Part shown: positions 1 through 11,517 of the stretch, in pieces
How positions within the stretch are numbered: position 1 is the stretch's first letter
Layout: every line of letters starts with the position of its first letter
Origin: Rhodopseudomonas palustris
GTDB taxonomy: Bacteria > Pseudomonadota > Alphaproteobacteria > Rhizobiales > Xanthobacteraceae
Direction: 5' to 3'
Length of the DNA: 59,251 nt
NCBI RefSeq assembly: GCF_003591005.1
Contig: NZ_QYYD01000031.1
Span: 1-59,251 of the forward strand
Translations under genes and position numbers: made by a program
The notes under the pieces: generated by a model
The model's database searches: none
What the model was told of the DNA's origin: nothing
Seen by the model: only the letters and a program-made list of their open reading frames with translations

Positions 1-130
1 ACTTGCCCCCCCAACCAAAAAAAAACAAACCCCCCCGCCCCGGGCCCCCCCCCTTCGTTGGGGTGCCCCCCCCCAAACCCATCCGGGGGGCTGGGGGGGG
101 CGGGGGGGGGTTCCGCGGCCCAAAACCCAC
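1..130. other. Low-complexity contig end, probably artefactual
   Basis: The sequence is dominated by runs of C and G with some A runs. It has no coherent coding frame and does not resemble the balanced high-GC DNA that follows. The adjacent lysyl-tRNA synthetase ends properly at its stop codon at 151. This looks like low-quality read-end sequence rather than biology. Confidence 0.7.
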
Positions 131-150
131 GCTACAAGGCAACGCTGAAT

Positions 151-1788
151 TTACGCGCTGCGCGCCAGCGCGCCGTCGATCATCGCCACCGCATTCGATA
201 GGCCATACACCGCCACGAACGAGCCGAAGCGCGGGCCTTTCTCCTGGCCGAGCAGCACCTGGTACAACATGTTGAACCAGTCGAGCGAGACGCCCGGCTT
301 GCCGTCCTTGGCGGCCTTCTTGTGGTCGAGGAACGGCTCGCGGCGGCCGATCTCGTAAACGACGTCCTGGATCGCCTCGGCGGTCGCGTCCGTCGGCAAT
401 TGCGACAGCGCATCGCGCAGGTCCTGCAGCGCCGCGCGCTCCTGCTCGGTCGGCTCGCGGAAGACTTTGGTCGGCGCCACGAAGTCGCGATAGTAATTGA
501 TCGCGTAGCCGACCATGGCGTCGAGCTTCGGATGGCTCTGCGGCGTCACGCCCGGCCGGTAGCGGCCGATGAAGCCCCACAGCGTCTCGGCATTCTCGGC
601 GTTCGACGACGACACCAGCGTCAGCAGCAGCTGGAACGTCACCGGCATGTCGGCCTTCGGCGGCTTGCCGGCGTGGATGTGCCACACCGGGTTGGCGAGC
701 TGCTGCTTGGCGTCCTGGCGGGTGAAGCCGTCGAGGAACTGCTGGTAATCGTCGACGTTGCGCGGGATGACGTCGAAATACAGCCGCTTCGCCGCCTTCG
801 GCTCGCGATACATGAACAGCGACAGCGATTCCGGCGAGGCGTAGCGCAGCCACTCGTCGATGGTCAGGCCGTTGCCCTTCGACTTGGAAATCTTCTGGCC
901 CTTGTCGTCGAGGAACAGCTCGTAGTTGAAGCCTTCCGGCGGCGTGCCGCCGATCGCCTGGCAGATCTTGCCCGACAGCTTCACCGAGTCGATCAGGTCC
1001 TTGCCGGCCATTTCGTAGTCGACCCCGAGGGCGGTCCAGCGCATCGCCCAGTCCGGCTTCCATTGCAGCTTGCAATGGCCGCCGGTGACCGGAACGGTGA
1101 CGCGCTCCTTGGTCTCCGGATCGTCATAGGACACCGTGCCGGCCGCAACGTCATGCTCGACGATCGGCACCTGCAGCACCACGCCGGTGCGCGGACAGAT
1201 CGGCAGGAATGGCGAGTAGCTGGCGGCGCGCTCCTCACGCAGCGACGGCAGCATGATCGCCATCACCTTGTCGAGCCGCGCCAGCACCTTCAGCAGCGTC
1301 GCGTCGAACCGGCCCGACTTGTAGTAATCGGTCGCCGAGGCGAATTCGTAGTCGAATCCGAAAGTGTCGAGGAAGGCGCGCAGCCGCGCATTGTTATGGG
1401 CGCCGAACGAGTCGTGGGTGCCGAACGGGTCCGGCACGCTGGTCAGCGACTTGCCGAGGTTCTGCTCGAGTAGCTCCTTGTTGGGTACGTTGTCCGGCAC
1501 CTTGCGCAGGCCGTCCATGTCGTCCGAGAACGCCAGCAGCTTGGTCTTGATCTTGTCGCCCGTGAGCACGCGAAAGGCGTGGCGCACCATCGAGGTGCGG
1601 GCGACCTCGCCGAAAGTGCCGATATGCGGCAGGCCGGACGGGCCGTAGCCGGTCTCGAACAGCACTTCGTCCTTGGGCTGCTTCTTCAGCCGATTCACCA
1701 GCGCGCGCGCCTGCTCGAACGGCCAGGCGTTGGATTGTTCGGCGAGCGTGCGCAGATCGGACGCGCTGGGCAAATCGGTCGTGGTCAT
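151..1788 (-). CDS. lysK: Lysine--tRNA ligase, class I (archaeal type)
   Basis: This cytoplasmic enzyme charges tRNA-Lys with lysine using ATP. The product of 545 residues carries the class I signatures: HIGT (about residues 55-58), the HIGH-motif equivalent, and KISKSKGN (about residues 297-304), the KMSKS equivalent. The Rossmann catalytic core is followed by a helical anticodon-binding C-terminus. Most bacteria use the unrelated class II LysRS, while many alphaproteobacteria use this archaeal-type form. I chose the ATG at 1788 over an adjacent in-frame TTG because GGAG lies six bases upstream. The gene runs to an intact TAA next to the degraded contig end, so it appears complete. It lies 51 bp downstream of the solute-binding protein gene and could be cotranscribed with it. 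Confidence 0.95.
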   Translation of the reverse strand: MTTTDLPSASDLRTLAEQSNAWPFEQARALVNRLKKQPKDEVLFETGYGPSGLPHIGTFGEVARTSMVRHAFRVLTGDKIKTKLLAFSDDMDGLRKVPDNVPNKELLEQNLGKSLTSVPDPFGTHDSFGAHNNARLRAFLDTFGFDYEFASATDYYKSGRFDATLLKVLARLDKVMAIMLPSLREERAASYSPFLPICPRTGVVLQVPIVEHDVAAGTVSYDDPETKERVTVPVTGGHCKLQWKPDWAMRWTALGVDYEMAGKDLIDSVKLSGKICQAIGGTPPEGFNYELFLDDKGQKISKSKGNGLTIDEWLRYASPESLSLFMYREPKAAKRLYFDVIPRNVDDYQQFLDGFTRQDAKQQLANPVWHIHAGKPPKADMPVTFQLLLTLVSSSNAENAETLWGFIGRYRPGVTPQSHPKLDAMVGYAINYYRDFVAPTKVFREPTEQERAALQDLRDALSQLPTDATAEAIQDVVYEIGRREPFLDHKKAAKDGKPGVSLDWFNMLYQVLLGQEKGPRFGSFVAVYGLSNAVAMIDGALARSA

Positions 1789-1838
1789 CAACGTCTCCAG
1801 CCGCCCGCAGGCGGGTCTTCAATTCAAACGTGGCGAGC

Positions 1839-2774
1839 TCAGAACGGGCTGACGGAGAAATAGCGCAGCCACAGGTCGGTATAGCGCCCCTTTTCCCAGA
1901 GGCGAAACAGCGCCCAGTTCAGCGACTGGCGCAGCAGGTCGTTGCCCTTGCGCACGGCGATGCCGACGCCCTCGCCGAAATACCGGCTTTCGGTGAACGG
2001 GCCGCCCGAGAAGGCGCAGCAATTCTCCGAATCCGTGCCGTTGATCCAGAACGCCAGCGAGATCGCGTCGCCGAAGATGAAGTCGACCTCGCCGCGCTTC
2101 AGCGCGCCGCGCAGCGCCTCGTCGTTCGGATAGGAATGCAGCTCGGCGTCGGTGAACATCGCCTTAAGATAGGCCTCGTGCGCCGAGCCGGCGATCGCCC
2201 CAACCTTCTTGCCCTCGAGATATTCCGGCCGGATCTCCGGCATCACCGCGTCCTTGCGGGCGACGAAGCGGCCGGGGGCGCGGTAGTACGGATCGGTGAA
2301 GTCGACCTTGGCGCGGGTCTGCGGCGTCACCGCCAGCGACGCGATGATGGCGTCGCCGCGGTTGCCGGCGAGCGCGTCGAGCAGCGTCTCGAACCGGCGC
2401 ATCTGCACCGTGCAGGTGACCTTGATCTCTTCGCACAACGCCCGCGCCAGATCGACGTTGAAGCCGGCCGGATTGCCGTCCGGCCCGGTGAAGTTGAACG
2501 GCGGATAGTCTGTCTCGGTGAGGAAGCGGATCACGGTGAGGCGCGACAGGTCCGGCCGCTCCGGTCGCCGCCGCGGGTCCCAGAACCCCGGCACCGCATG
2601 AGCCGTCACGGCCGCCACCGCCTTGGCGTCCGCATCGGGCTCGGCCGCGCGCGCGTCATGAACCGGCACCAGCAGCGCAACCGCGAGAGCGCCGGCGGTC
2701 AGCGCCGCGCGCCAGCAGGCCGATCGGCCACCAAACCAGTTCACAATCCAAGGCTGCATCATCAGGGTCCGCAC
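1839..2774 (-). CDS. Periplasmic substrate-binding protein, family 3 (amino-acid type)
   Basis: This is a 311-residue secreted solute-binding protein. A long, partly charged N-terminus leads into a hydrophobic stretch (ALTAGALAVALLVP) ending near DARAA, a plausible signal-peptidase I site. The mature part has the SBP_bac_3 pattern: an early TDYPPFNF segment, GFNVDLARAL, a central DFTDPYYRAP motif and a C-terminal RKGNDLLRQSLNWAL helix. Such proteins bind polar amino acids for ABC importers, but no permease or ATPase gene for an importer is adjacent. It may be an orphan receptor or serve a remote transporter. The start could be the ATG at 2774 or the one at 2759, since the leader contains two methionines. 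The substrate cannot be read from the sequence. Confidence 0.85.
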   Translation of the reverse strand: MRTLMMQPWIVNWFGGRSACWRAALTAGALAVALLVPVHDARAAEPDADAKAVAAVTAHAVPGFWDPRRRPERPDLSRLTVIRFLTETDYPPFNFTGPDGNPAGFNVDLARALCEEIKVTCTVQMRRFETLLDALAGNRGDAIIASLAVTPQTRAKVDFTDPYYRAPGRFVARKDAVMPEIRPEYLEGKKVGAIAGSAHEAYLKAMFTDAELHSYPNDEALRGALKRGEVDFIFGDAISLAFWINGTDSENCCAFSGGPFTESRYFGEGVGIAVRKGNDLLRQSLNWALFRLWEKGRYTDLWLRYFSVSPF

Positions 2775-2835
2775 CGGCCGGTCTTATAGACCATCCGCTG
2801 CGCGACGCGAGCGTTTTGGCCAAGCGAGGGGCGGG

Positions 2836-4740
<1,905 letters not shown>

Positions 4741-4849
4741 TAGAACTGCCGCGTTATTCTAGAGGCCTTCCAACCCTCACATAGGCAGCAACGGGCGCGA
4801 CTGGCAAATCCGGTACATTGCGGTATCGGGGTGAAGGATACGCGAAACC

Positions 4850-4878
4850 TTGTCTTAGCGGCGCCGCTGCGATATAGA
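4850..4878 (+). promoter_or_regulatory. Predicted sigma-70 promoter of rpmE
   Basis: TTGTCT at 4850-4855 and TATAGA at 4873-4878 are separated by exactly 17 bp, about 60 bp upstream of the rpmE ATG. The ribosome-binding site AAGGA (4927-4931) lies six bases before the start. This is prediction from consensus only. Confidence 0.6.
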
Positions 4879-4937
4879 GCCCGCCAATTCGCCCCGAAAT
4901 CATCGAGCTGAGGCGCCGGCGCGCGCAAGGATGTCCC

Positions 4938-5165
4938 ATGAAGACCGAAATTCACCCGGATTATCATAACATTACGGTCGTGATGACCGACGGCACCGAA
5001 TATCAGACGCGTTCGACCTGGGGCAAGGAAGGCGACAAGCTGAACCTCGACATCGACCCCAAGTCGCACCCGGCCTGGACCGGCGGCACCCAGCAGGTGC
5101 TCGATCGCGGCGGCCGCGTCTCGCGCTTCCAGAAGAAGTTCTCGGGCTTCCTCAAGAAAGATTGA
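4938..5165 (+). CDS. rpmE: 50S ribosomal protein L31, zinc-independent form
   Basis: This 75-residue protein of the large ribosomal subunit has the L31 layout: [18 protein letters not shown] at the start, [12 protein letters not shown] in the middle and a basic FQKKFSGFL tail. It contains no cysteine, so it is the C-minus variant that lacks the zinc ribbon. It is a stand-alone gene with a predicted promoter, a good Shine-Dalgarno sequence and its own terminator, divergent from the ABC exporter. Confidence 0.97.
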   Translation: MKTEIHPDYHNITVVMTDGTEYQTRSTWGKEGDKLNLDIDPKSHPAWTGGTQQVLDRGGRVSRFQKKFSGFLKKD

Positions 5166-5201
5166 TGGTTCGGCGGCTGCATTGGCCCCGGAAACGCAAA
5201 T

Positions 5202-5225
5202 GCCCCGCAACTGCGGGGCGTTTTT
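5202..5225 (+). terminator. Rho-independent terminator of rpmE
   Basis: A perfect 7-bp stem (GCCCCGC / GCGGGGC) with an AACT loop is followed by G and TTTTT. It sits 37 bp after the rpmE stop codon. Confidence 0.85.
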
Positions 5226-5252
5226 CGTTTAGGTGGGGTATCGAGTTTAAAA

Positions 5253-5768
5253 TCAGCGTTCGAACGCCGCCTTCAGCATATTGAGCTGCGGCACCAGCGG
5301 GTTGCCGATCGGGGCCCGCTCCGAGGGCGGCGGCAGGTGCATCGAGGCGTCCAGCCGGCGGATCCTCGCCTGCAGGTTCATCGACCGGGCGATCAGCGAC
5401 TGCAGCTGCTCCGGCAGCCGCTCCAGCGTATCGGACGCCCCGGGATCGGCGGCCGACAGCTTGACCTTGGATTTTTCGCGGTTGGCCTGGATCAGCGTCA
5501 TCTCGCCTTCCTTCACGGCCCGGTGCAGCAGCAGCCAGGACGCCAGCTGCATCAGCCGCGTGGTCAGCCGCATGCTCTCGGTCGCATAGGTCAGGCTGAC
5601 GGAGCGCTCGAGCGTCTTGGCCTCGGCGCGGCCGTCGCCGTCCAGATAGGCCGCGGTCTCCTCGACCAGGTCCATTCCTTCGCGAAACAGCGCACTGAAC
5701 GCGGCCGAATTGGTCAGCCTTTCGCTCAGCACGACGAGCGGGGCTTCGCTTTGCGAAACTTCCGACAT
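5253..5768 (-). CDS. rcdA: DUF1465 family protein, RcdA (CtrA-degradation adaptor)
   Basis: This 171-residue, mostly helical protein without membrane segments matches the DUF1465 family. That family includes Caulobacter RcdA, an adaptor that with CpdR and PopA delivers CtrA and other substrates to ClpXP during the cell cycle. Family-like segments are SVSLTYATESMRLTTRLMQ and the LPEQLQSLIARSMNLQARIRRLD helix. The basic, proline-containing tail ends in NMLKAAFER. The gene appears monocistronic on the minus strand, convergent with rpmE. A cpdR gene lies about 19 kb away in this window. Family assignment is strong; functional equivalence to Caulobacter RcdA is inference. Confidence 0.85.
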   Translation of the reverse strand: MSEVSQSEAPLVVLSERLTNSAAFSALFREGMDLVEETAAYLDGDGRAEAKTLERSVSLTYATESMRLTTRLMQLASWLLLHRAVKEGEMTLIQANREKSKVKLSAADPGASDTLERLPEQLQSLIARSMNLQARIRRLDASMHLPPPSERAPIGNPLVPQLNMLKAAFER

Positions 5769-5944
5769 GGTTAACGCCTCACGCTATTGATTAACGGTCG
5801 GCTTCTTGGCGCCGACTTATGATGAACAAATCATTGCGCGCGCGAAGCCGGGAGTCCAGCGCGCGCGCTTGCGACGGTTAACGCGGCTTATGGCGAAAAG
5901 ATCGAACCCGGCGTGACCGTCGGACGACGCGGTGAACAAAGCAC

Positions 5945-5971
5945 AAAAAAGAGCCGCCGTTTCCGGCGGCT
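5945..5971 (-). terminator. Rho-independent terminator, minus strand
   Basis: An 8-bp perfect stem (AGCCGCCG / CGGCGGCT, loop of four) is followed on the minus strand by C and TTTTTT. It lies about 180 bp downstream of the DUF1192 stop and upstream of rcdA, so it probably ends the DUF1192 transcript. Confidence 0.75.
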
Positions 5972-6152
5972 TTAAAGTTGATAACAGGGAGGCGTCAAAA
6001 CAGAGTGGACAGGAGCCACTCGGTCCAAAGATGGACGACCCAAGTAATAAGCGAGAAAGCTTAATCGCTCGTAAATGAGTGATCCGCTTAACGATTTGTT
6101 TGCCATACCCCGCCGGCCCCGGCGCTGATCGAGGCGCGTCGGCGCGGCGCGG

Positions 6153-6344
6153 TCAGGTCTTGAAGAACCGGTCCGCGGCCGCGCGGGTCGCACGCTTCAT
6201 GGTCATCGCGGCTTCGAGCCGGCCGATCTCCTCCTTGAGCAGCGCGATGCGATGGTCAAGCTCCTCGACCGAAAGCAACGACAGGTCCTGTCCGATCTCG
6301 TGGCTGACTTTGACCTTCGGCTTGTCCTCGTCCTCGATCGCCAT
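6153..6344 (-). CDS. DUF1192 domain-containing small protein
   Basis: This 63-residue cytoplasmic protein has the DUF1192 pattern: an acidic start (MAIEDEDKP), then LSVEELDHRIALLKEEIGRLEAAM, an amphipathic coiled-coil helix, and a basic tail. Its function is unknown. It is divergent from the quinone oxidoreductase gene, about 110 bp apart. The long plus-strand reading frame that covers it is only an upstream extension of the oxidoreductase frame, because the good ribosome-binding site and homology begin at 6454. Confidence 0.85.
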   Translation of the reverse strand: MAIEDEDKPKVKVSHEIGQDLSLLSVEELDHRIALLKEEIGRLEAAMTMKRATRAAADRFFKT

Positions 6345-6453
6345 CGTCCCCTCCGCCGTTCGTGATCCGGTCCGGTTGCCAGCGCGGCCGGCGCTGTCTA
6401 ATCAGGCTGTCTCATCGCATGACACCCCGTCACCCGCCAGCCAAGGACAAATC

Positions 6454-7452
6454 ATGGAACCGGTCCCTTCGCAAATGACCGTGATCGGAATCAGCAAGCC
6501 GGGGGGACCCGAGGTGCTGCTGCCGGAGACCCGGGACGTTCCCAAGCCCGGCCCCGGTGAGATCCTGGTTAAGGTCGCGGCCGCAGGCGTCAACCGTCCC
6601 GATGTGGCACAGCGCTCCGGCAGCTATCCGCCGCCGCCTGGCGCCAGCGACCTGCCCGGCCTGGAGATCTCCGGCGAAGTGGTGGCGCTTGGTGAGGGTG
6701 CGACGAAACATAAGCTCGGCGACAAGGTGATGTCGCTGGTCGCGGGCGGCGGCTATGCCGAATACTGCATCGCCCAGGACGCCCAGGCGATGACGGTGCC
6801 GGCCGGCTTCTCGATGATCGAGGCCGGCGCCACCGCCGAAACGCTGATGACCGTCTGGCACAATGTGTTCGAGCGCGGCGCCCTGCAGCCCGGAGAGACC
6901 CTGCTGGTGCATGGGGGCTCGTCCGGCATCGGCACCATGGCGATCCAGCTCGCGGTCGCGCTCGGCTCCAAGGTCATCACCACGGTCGGCTCGCAGGACA
7001 AGGCCGACGCCTGCCTCAAGCTCGGCGCAACCCGCGCCATCAACTACAAGACCGAAGACTTCGTCGCCGCGGTGAAGGAAGCGACCGGCGGCAAGGGCGT
7101 CGAGGTGATCCTCGACATGGTCGGCGGCGATTACATCGAGCGCAACTACGAAGCCGCCGCGATGGACGGCCGCATCGTGCAGATCGCGTTTCTCGGGGGC
7201 GCCAAGACCACCGTCAACTTCACCAAACTGATGATCAAGCGGCTGCACCACACCGGCTCGACGCTGCGGCCGCGTAGCAACGCCGACAAGGCCGCGATGG
7301 TCGCGGCGATCGAGGCCAGGGTGCTGCCGCTGCTGGCGCAGGGCAAGATCAAGCCGCTGATCGACGGCACCTTCGCACTGCGGGATGCGGCCGAGGCGCA
7401 TCGGCGGATGGAGACCAGCCAACATATTGGCAAAATTGTGTTGACGGTCTGA
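6454..7452 (+). CDS. NAD(P)H-quinone oxidoreductase, zinc-free MDR family
   Basis: The 332-residue product is a cytoplasmic medium-chain dehydrogenase/reductase of the quinone oxidoreductase (PIG3/QOR-like) group. It would reduce quinones or enones with NADPH. The N-terminal GroES-like domain has VNRPDVAQRSGSYPPPPGASDLPGLEISG. The Rossmann domain has VHGGSSGIGTMAIQLA, and the C-terminus carries the HTGSTLRPR segment typical of PIG3-like members. The cysteines that bind catalytic zinc in alcohol dehydrogenases are absent. The ATG at 6454 is chosen because AAGGA (6443-6447) is six bases upstream. The upstream frame extension has no homology and overlaps the DUF1192 gene. Confidence 0.92.
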   Translation: MEPVPSQMTVIGISKPGGPEVLLPETRDVPKPGPGEILVKVAAAGVNRPDVAQRSGSYPPPPGASDLPGLEISGEVVALGEGATKHKLGDKVMSLVAGGGYAEYCIAQDAQAMTVPAGFSMIEAGATAETLMTVWHNVFERGALQPGETLLVHGGSSGIGTMAIQLAVALGSKVITTVGSQDKADACLKLGATRAINYKTEDFVAAVKEATGGKGVEVILDMVGGDYIERNYEAAAMDGRIVQIAFLGGAKTTVNFTKLMIKRLHHTGSTLRPRSNADKAAMVAAIEARVLPLLAQGKIKPLIDGTFALRDAAEAHRRMETSQHIGKIVLTV

Positions 7453-7563
7453 ATCGGCCATTGGTTGTTGCGGCTATGTTTTCTCCGTCTTTCATGTCAT
7501 TTATCCGTCTCGGAGACGCGCGGGGGCCGCGCTTCCAGATCGGTGCGAACGCGGAGAACTGAC

Positions 7564-10440
7564 TTGCGTCTGATCAGATGCCTTGCGCTTCTGGCGCTGG
7601 GCTTGATGCTGATTGCGGGTGCCCCGCAGGCATATGCCCTCGACGCCGTCAGCGTCCGCAGCGACGCGCCGGCGATCGACCTCACTGGCGTCCTCGAACA
7701 TCAGCGAAGCGACACCGACCGCATCCAGGTCTCGACCGCGCCGGGCAATGACGGCATCGTTCGCCGCATCGAAGTGCGCGCGCGCGAAGGCGGCCAGAAC
7801 TGGGTGGTGTTCGCGCTCGCCAACAACACCGACGATCAGCTCGACCGCCTGATCGTCGCACCGCATTATCGCATGGTGGCATCCGGGCTGTTCTGGCCCG
7901 ACCTCGGTCTGTCGCGCATCGCCACCATCACGCCGTCGACCGGCGACCGTCCGGAGCGTCAGGACTCCACCACAGCGGATATCTTCCGCGTGACACTCGA
8001 TCCCGGCTCGGTGATCACCTTCGTGGCCGAACTACGCACCGACAAGCTGCCGCAGCTGTATCTGTGGGAGCCCGAAGCCTACAAGGACAAGGTCAACTCG
8101 TTCACCTTGTACCAGGGCATCGTGATCGGCATTTCCGGCCTGCTGGCGCTGGTGCTGACCATCCTGTTCGTCGTCAAGGGCAGCATCATGTTCCCCGCCG
8201 CGGCGGCGTTGGCCTGGGCTGTGCTGGTGTATATCGGCATTGATTTCGGGTTCTGGAGCAAGGTGTTCGACATGTCGTCGGGCGCCGAGCGGATCTGGCG
8301 CGCCTCCGGCGAAGCGATCCTGGCGGCGACGCTGCTGGTGTTCCTTTTCGCCTATCTCAATCTCAGCCGCTGGCACGTGCGCTACTCGCACATCACGCTG
8401 GGCTGGCTCGCCTTCCTCGGCTCGCTGGTGGCGCTGGCGCTGTTCGATCCCGCGGTCGCCTCGGGCATCGCCCGGATGTCGCTGGTGCTGATCGCCTTCG
8501 CGGGCTTCGCGCTGATCGTGTATCTGTCGACCCACGGCTTCGACCGCGCCGTGTTGCTGATCCCGACCTGGTTCCTGCTGGTGATCTGGGTGATCGCCTC
8601 GGGCATGGCGGTGGCGGGCTCGGTCACCAACGACATCGTCGGCCCGGCGCTGCTCGGCGGCCTGGTGCTGATCGTGATGCTGATCGGCTTCACGGTGATG
8701 CAGCACGCCTTCGCGGGCTCGGGCGCGACCGGCGGCGTGGTGTCGGACGTCGAGCGCCGCGCACTGGCACTGATCGGCTCCGGCGATCTGATTTGGGACT
8801 GGGACGTTTCCGCCGACAAGGTGTTCACCAGCCCTGAGACTGAGGCGCTGCTGGGATTGAAACGCGGCGCGCTGGAAGGCTCCGCCGCGACCTGGCTCGA
8901 AGTGCTGCATCCGCTCGATCAGGACCGGTTCCGCGCCGCGCTCGACTCGGTGCTGGACCAGCGCCGCGGCCGGCTGACCCAGCACTTCCGGCTGCGCACG
9001 CCGGACGGCCACTTCATGTGGTTCGCCCTGAAAGCCCGCCCGGTGGTCGGCAATGACGGCGAGGTCACCCGCGTGGTCGGCACGCTGACCGACGTCACCG
9101 AGAGCAAGAACGCCGAAGAGCGCATGCTGCACGACTCGGTGCACGACAACCTCACCGGCCTGCCCAACCGCAAACTGTTCATCGACCGGCTCGGCGCGGT
9201 GGCGAATTTCGCCAAGACCATGCCGAACTTGCGCCCGACCCTGATGGTGATCGACATCGACCGCTTCAAGCAGGTCAACGATTCTGTCGGCATCGCGGTC
9301 GGCGACTCGATCCTGCTGACGCTCGCTCGCCGCCTCACCCGCATCCTCAAGCCGCAGGACACGCTGGCGCGCATCGCCGGCGATCAGTTCGGCCTGATCC
9401 TGTTGTCCGAGCAGGACCCCGCAAAGATCACCGCCTTCGCCGAGACCATCCGCAAGACCATCAAGGCGCCGATCGCCTTCAACGACCGCGAGATCTTCCT
9501 CACCGCATCGATCGGCCTCGCGCTCTCCGATCCGCAGTCGCAGCTCTCCGACGAGATCATCAAGGACGCCGAGCTGGCGATGTATCACAGTAAGCGGATC
9601 GGCGGCGACCGCATCGACGTCTACAAGCCGGCGATGCGGGCGCGGAAGTCCGACCGCCTGACGCTGGAATCCGAACTGCGCCGCGCCATCGAGCGCAAGG
9701 AAATCTCCATCCTGTATCAGCCGATCGTGCGGCTGGAGGATCGCTCGGTCGCCGGCTTCGAGGCGCTGGCGCGCTGGGATCACCCCAAGCTCGGCCGGAT
9801 GTCGCCGGTCGAATTCATCTCGATCGCCGAGGAAATCGGCCTGATCATCGAGCTCGGCACCTTCGTGATGGACGAGACCGCCAAGCAGCTGGCGATCTGG
9901 CAGCGCGCGATGCGCGCGCGCGAGCCGATCTTCGCCAGCGTCAACGTCTCGTCGCGGCAGCTCTTGCGCCACGATCTGATCCACGACGTCCGGACCGTGC
10001 TGTCGCGCTCCTCGGTGGCACGCGGCACGCTGAAGCTCGAACTCACCGAATCGCTGGTGATGGAGAATCCCGAGCACGCCGCGCAGATGCTGCAGCGGAT
10101 TCGCGAACTCGGCTGCGGCCTGTCGCTGGACGATTTCGGCACCGGCCATTCGTCGCTGAGCTACCTGCAACGCTTCCCGTTCGACACCATCAAGATCGAC
10201 CAGTCGTTCGTCCGCACCACCAGCCGCGGCACCCGCCCGGTGATCCTGAAGTCGATCATCGCGCTGGCGCACGACCTCGGCATGGACGTCGTCGCCGAAG
10301 GCGCCGAGACGGATTCGGATGCGGTCGAGCTGTATCAGCTCGGCTGCGAATACGCCCAAGGCTTCGCCTTCGGCGAACCGATGGACGCCGAAGCCGCAAT
10401 GCGGCTCTTGACGGAAGAACGGCTGGAAGCGGCGAGCTGA
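7564..10440 (+). CDS. Membrane sensor with PAS, degenerate GGDEF and EAL domains
   Basis: This 958-residue cyclic-di-GMP signalling protein starts at a TTG (7564) with GGAG seven bases upstream. Its N-terminus is then a clean signal peptide (MRLIRCLALLALGLMLIAG, cut near AYA). A periplasmic domain of about 180 residues, which resembles the extracellular region of 7TMR-DISM sensors, is followed by about seven hydrophobic helices and then a cytoplasmic PAS domain. The GGDEF domain reads AGDQF near residue 603, so it is probably not an active cyclase. The EAL domain looks catalytic: FEALARW near 731, LELTESLV, DDFGTGHSSL, IKIDQSFV, VVAEGAET and a final QGFAFGEP. I infer a phosphodiesterase whose GGDEF may be regulatory. 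It follows the oxidoreductase by about 110 bp. Confidence 0.92.
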   Translation: MRLIRCLALLALGLMLIAGAPQAYALDAVSVRSDAPAIDLTGVLEHQRSDTDRIQVSTAPGNDGIVRRIEVRAREGGQNWVVFALANNTDDQLDRLIVAPHYRMVASGLFWPDLGLSRIATITPSTGDRPERQDSTTADIFRVTLDPGSVITFVAELRTDKLPQLYLWEPEAYKDKVNSFTLYQGIVIGISGLLALVLTILFVVKGSIMFPAAAALAWAVLVYIGIDFGFWSKVFDMSSGAERIWRASGEAILAATLLVFLFAYLNLSRWHVRYSHITLGWLAFLGSLVALALFDPAVASGIARMSLVLIAFAGFALIVYLSTHGFDRAVLLIPTWFLLVIWVIASGMAVAGSVTNDIVGPALLGGLVLIVMLIGFTVMQHAFAGSGATGGVVSDVERRALALIGSGDLIWDWDVSADKVFTSPETEALLGLKRGALEGSAATWLEVLHPLDQDRFRAALDSVLDQRRGRLTQHFRLRTPDGHFMWFALKARPVVGNDGEVTRVVGTLTDVTESKNAEERMLHDSVHDNLTGLPNRKLFIDRLGAVANFAKTMPNLRPTLMVIDIDRFKQVNDSVGIAVGDSILLTLARRLTRILKPQDTLARIAGDQFGLILLSEQDPAKITAFAETIRKTIKAPIAFNDREIFLTASIGLALSDPQSQLSDEIIKDAELAMYHSKRIGGDRIDVYKPAMRARKSDRLTLESELRRAIERKEISILYQPIVRLEDRSVAGFEALARWDHPKLGRMSPVEFISIAEEIGLIIELGTFVMDETAKQLAIWQRAMRAREPIFASVNVSSRQLLRHDLIHDVRTVLSRSSVARGTLKLELTESLVMENPEHAAQMLQRIRELGCGLSLDDFGTGHSSLSYLQRFPFDTIKIDQSFVRTTSRGTRPVILKSIIALAHDLGMDVVAEGAETDSDAVELYQLGCEYAQGFAFGEPMDAEAAMRLLTEERLEAAS

Positions 10441-10465
10441 GGCACGGCGCTACGCAATTAGCAGG

Positions 10466-10574
10466 CCGTTATTGCCGGGCTTGACCCGGCAATCCATCGT
10501 TCTTCGTAACAAGCATTTTTCGAAGAGCGCGCTACGCGCGCGATGGATGCGCGGGTCAAGCCCGCGCATGACGG
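10466..10574. repeat. Palindromic intergenic repeat, family A
   Basis: Outer arms read roughly TTGCCGGGCTTGACCCGGCAA and, inverted, GCGCGGGTCAAGCCCGCGCAT, separated by a variable middle ending in a CGATGGATG arm. The same design recurs at 14166-14260. With family D this fills the gap between the EAL gene and algH. Confidence 0.8.
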
Positions 10575-10617
10575 CAGTTTGCGAGGTGAGCTTCCGGCTT
10601 TCCCAGCCGCAGCCACA

Positions 10618-10722
10618 GCCGTCATCTTCCGCGCAAGCGGAGGATCCAGTACGGCGGTGCGCTTGCACTGAATAACGAACGCTCTGGAATACTGGGTCGC
10701 CCGCTTTCGCGGGCGATGACGG
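10618..10722. repeat. Palindromic intergenic repeat, family D
   Basis: The copy opens with CCGTCATCTTCCGC and closes with GCGGGCGATGACGG, with TCCAGTA and TACTGGGTC in between as inner inverted arms. A half-copy is found at 35651-35745. No coding potential is evident. Confidence 0.75.
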
Positions 10723-10753
10723 ATGTGTGTGTGAGCGCGAGCTTCGAGGCTAA

Positions 10754-11383
10754 CTACGCGTGGCCAGCTTCGGCCGACAGCATCCCCGGCTCGATACCGA
10801 GCTTGTGCAGAGCGCGGTCGTATTTTTCTTCGATATCGCTGCCGAACACCAGATCGGCATCGGCGTCGCAATGCAGCCAGCCATTGTCCTGAATCTCGGT
10901 TTCGAGCTGGCCCGGCGCCCAGCCGGCATAGCCGAGCGCCAGGATGGCACGCTTCGGGCCGGAGCCGCTGGCGATGGCCTTCAGGATGTCCACCGTGGCG
11001 GTCAACGAAATGCCGTCATCGATCGGCAGGGTCGCATCCTTGATGAAGAAATCGCTGGAGTGCAGCACGAAGCCGCGGCCGGTTTCGACAGGGCCGCCGC
11101 GCAGCACCTTCATCGACTCGGCGTGATCCGGAAGCTTGATCTGATCGGGCTTCTCGACGATGTCGAGTTGCACCAGCAGTTCGGGAAAATCGATGCTGCC
11201 GGCTGGACGATTGACGATGATGCCCATGGCGCCTTCCGATGAATGCGCACAGATGTAGATCACCGAGCGGGCGAAGCGCTCGTCTTCCATCACCGGCATC
11301 GCGATCAGCAACTGGCCGTCGAGATAGCTCCCCTCCGTCGGCCGGGCTTCGCCGGATTTGGGCCTTTTGGACTTGGGTGCCAT
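10754..11383 (-). CDS. YqgE/AlgH family protein (UPF0301)
   Basis: This 209-residue cytoplasmic protein has the family core: [51 protein letters not shown] and [11 protein letters not shown]. The family is widespread, and its biochemical role is not settled. It was linked to alginate regulation in Pseudomonas. I chose the ATG at 11383 because GAGGA lies just upstream. An earlier in-frame ATG at 11404 would put that site inside the gene. It is divergent from the DsbD-like gene, about 135 bp apart, so the two may share a control region. Confidence 0.92.
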   Translation of the reverse strand: MAPKSKRPKSGEARPTEGSYLDGQLLIAMPVMEDERFARSVIYICAHSSEGAMGIIVNRPAGSIDFPELLVQLDIVEKPDQIKLPDHAESMKVLRGGPVETGRGFVLHSSDFFIKDATLPIDDGISLTATVDILKAIASGSGPKRAILALGYAGWAPGQLETEIQDNGWLHCDADADLVFGSDIEEKYDRALHKLGIEPGMLSAEAGHA

Positions 11384-11517
11384 CAGGGGATCCTCGCGTT
11401 GCAGCATTATCCTGATATTGGGTGCCAATCCTGTCAATCAACCAGTCACGGCGGAGTGCCGATCGAATCACAGGCAATTCAGTGGTTCTCCGCCGTCCGC
11501 GTGCGTACATACGTCAC

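Noticed and set aside
3-275. Small proline/glycine-rich frame at the contig start
   Set aside because: It arises from homopolymer-rich low-quality sequence and overlaps the end of the lysyl-tRNA synthetase gene.
5769-5830. CtrA box upstream of rcdA
   Set aside because: Two TTAA words are present, but their spacing is far from the seven bases that the consensus needs.
8032-10359. 775-residue reading frame antisense to the EAL gene
   Set aside because: Same antisense artefact; composition is low-complexity and the plus-strand gene has all its motifs.
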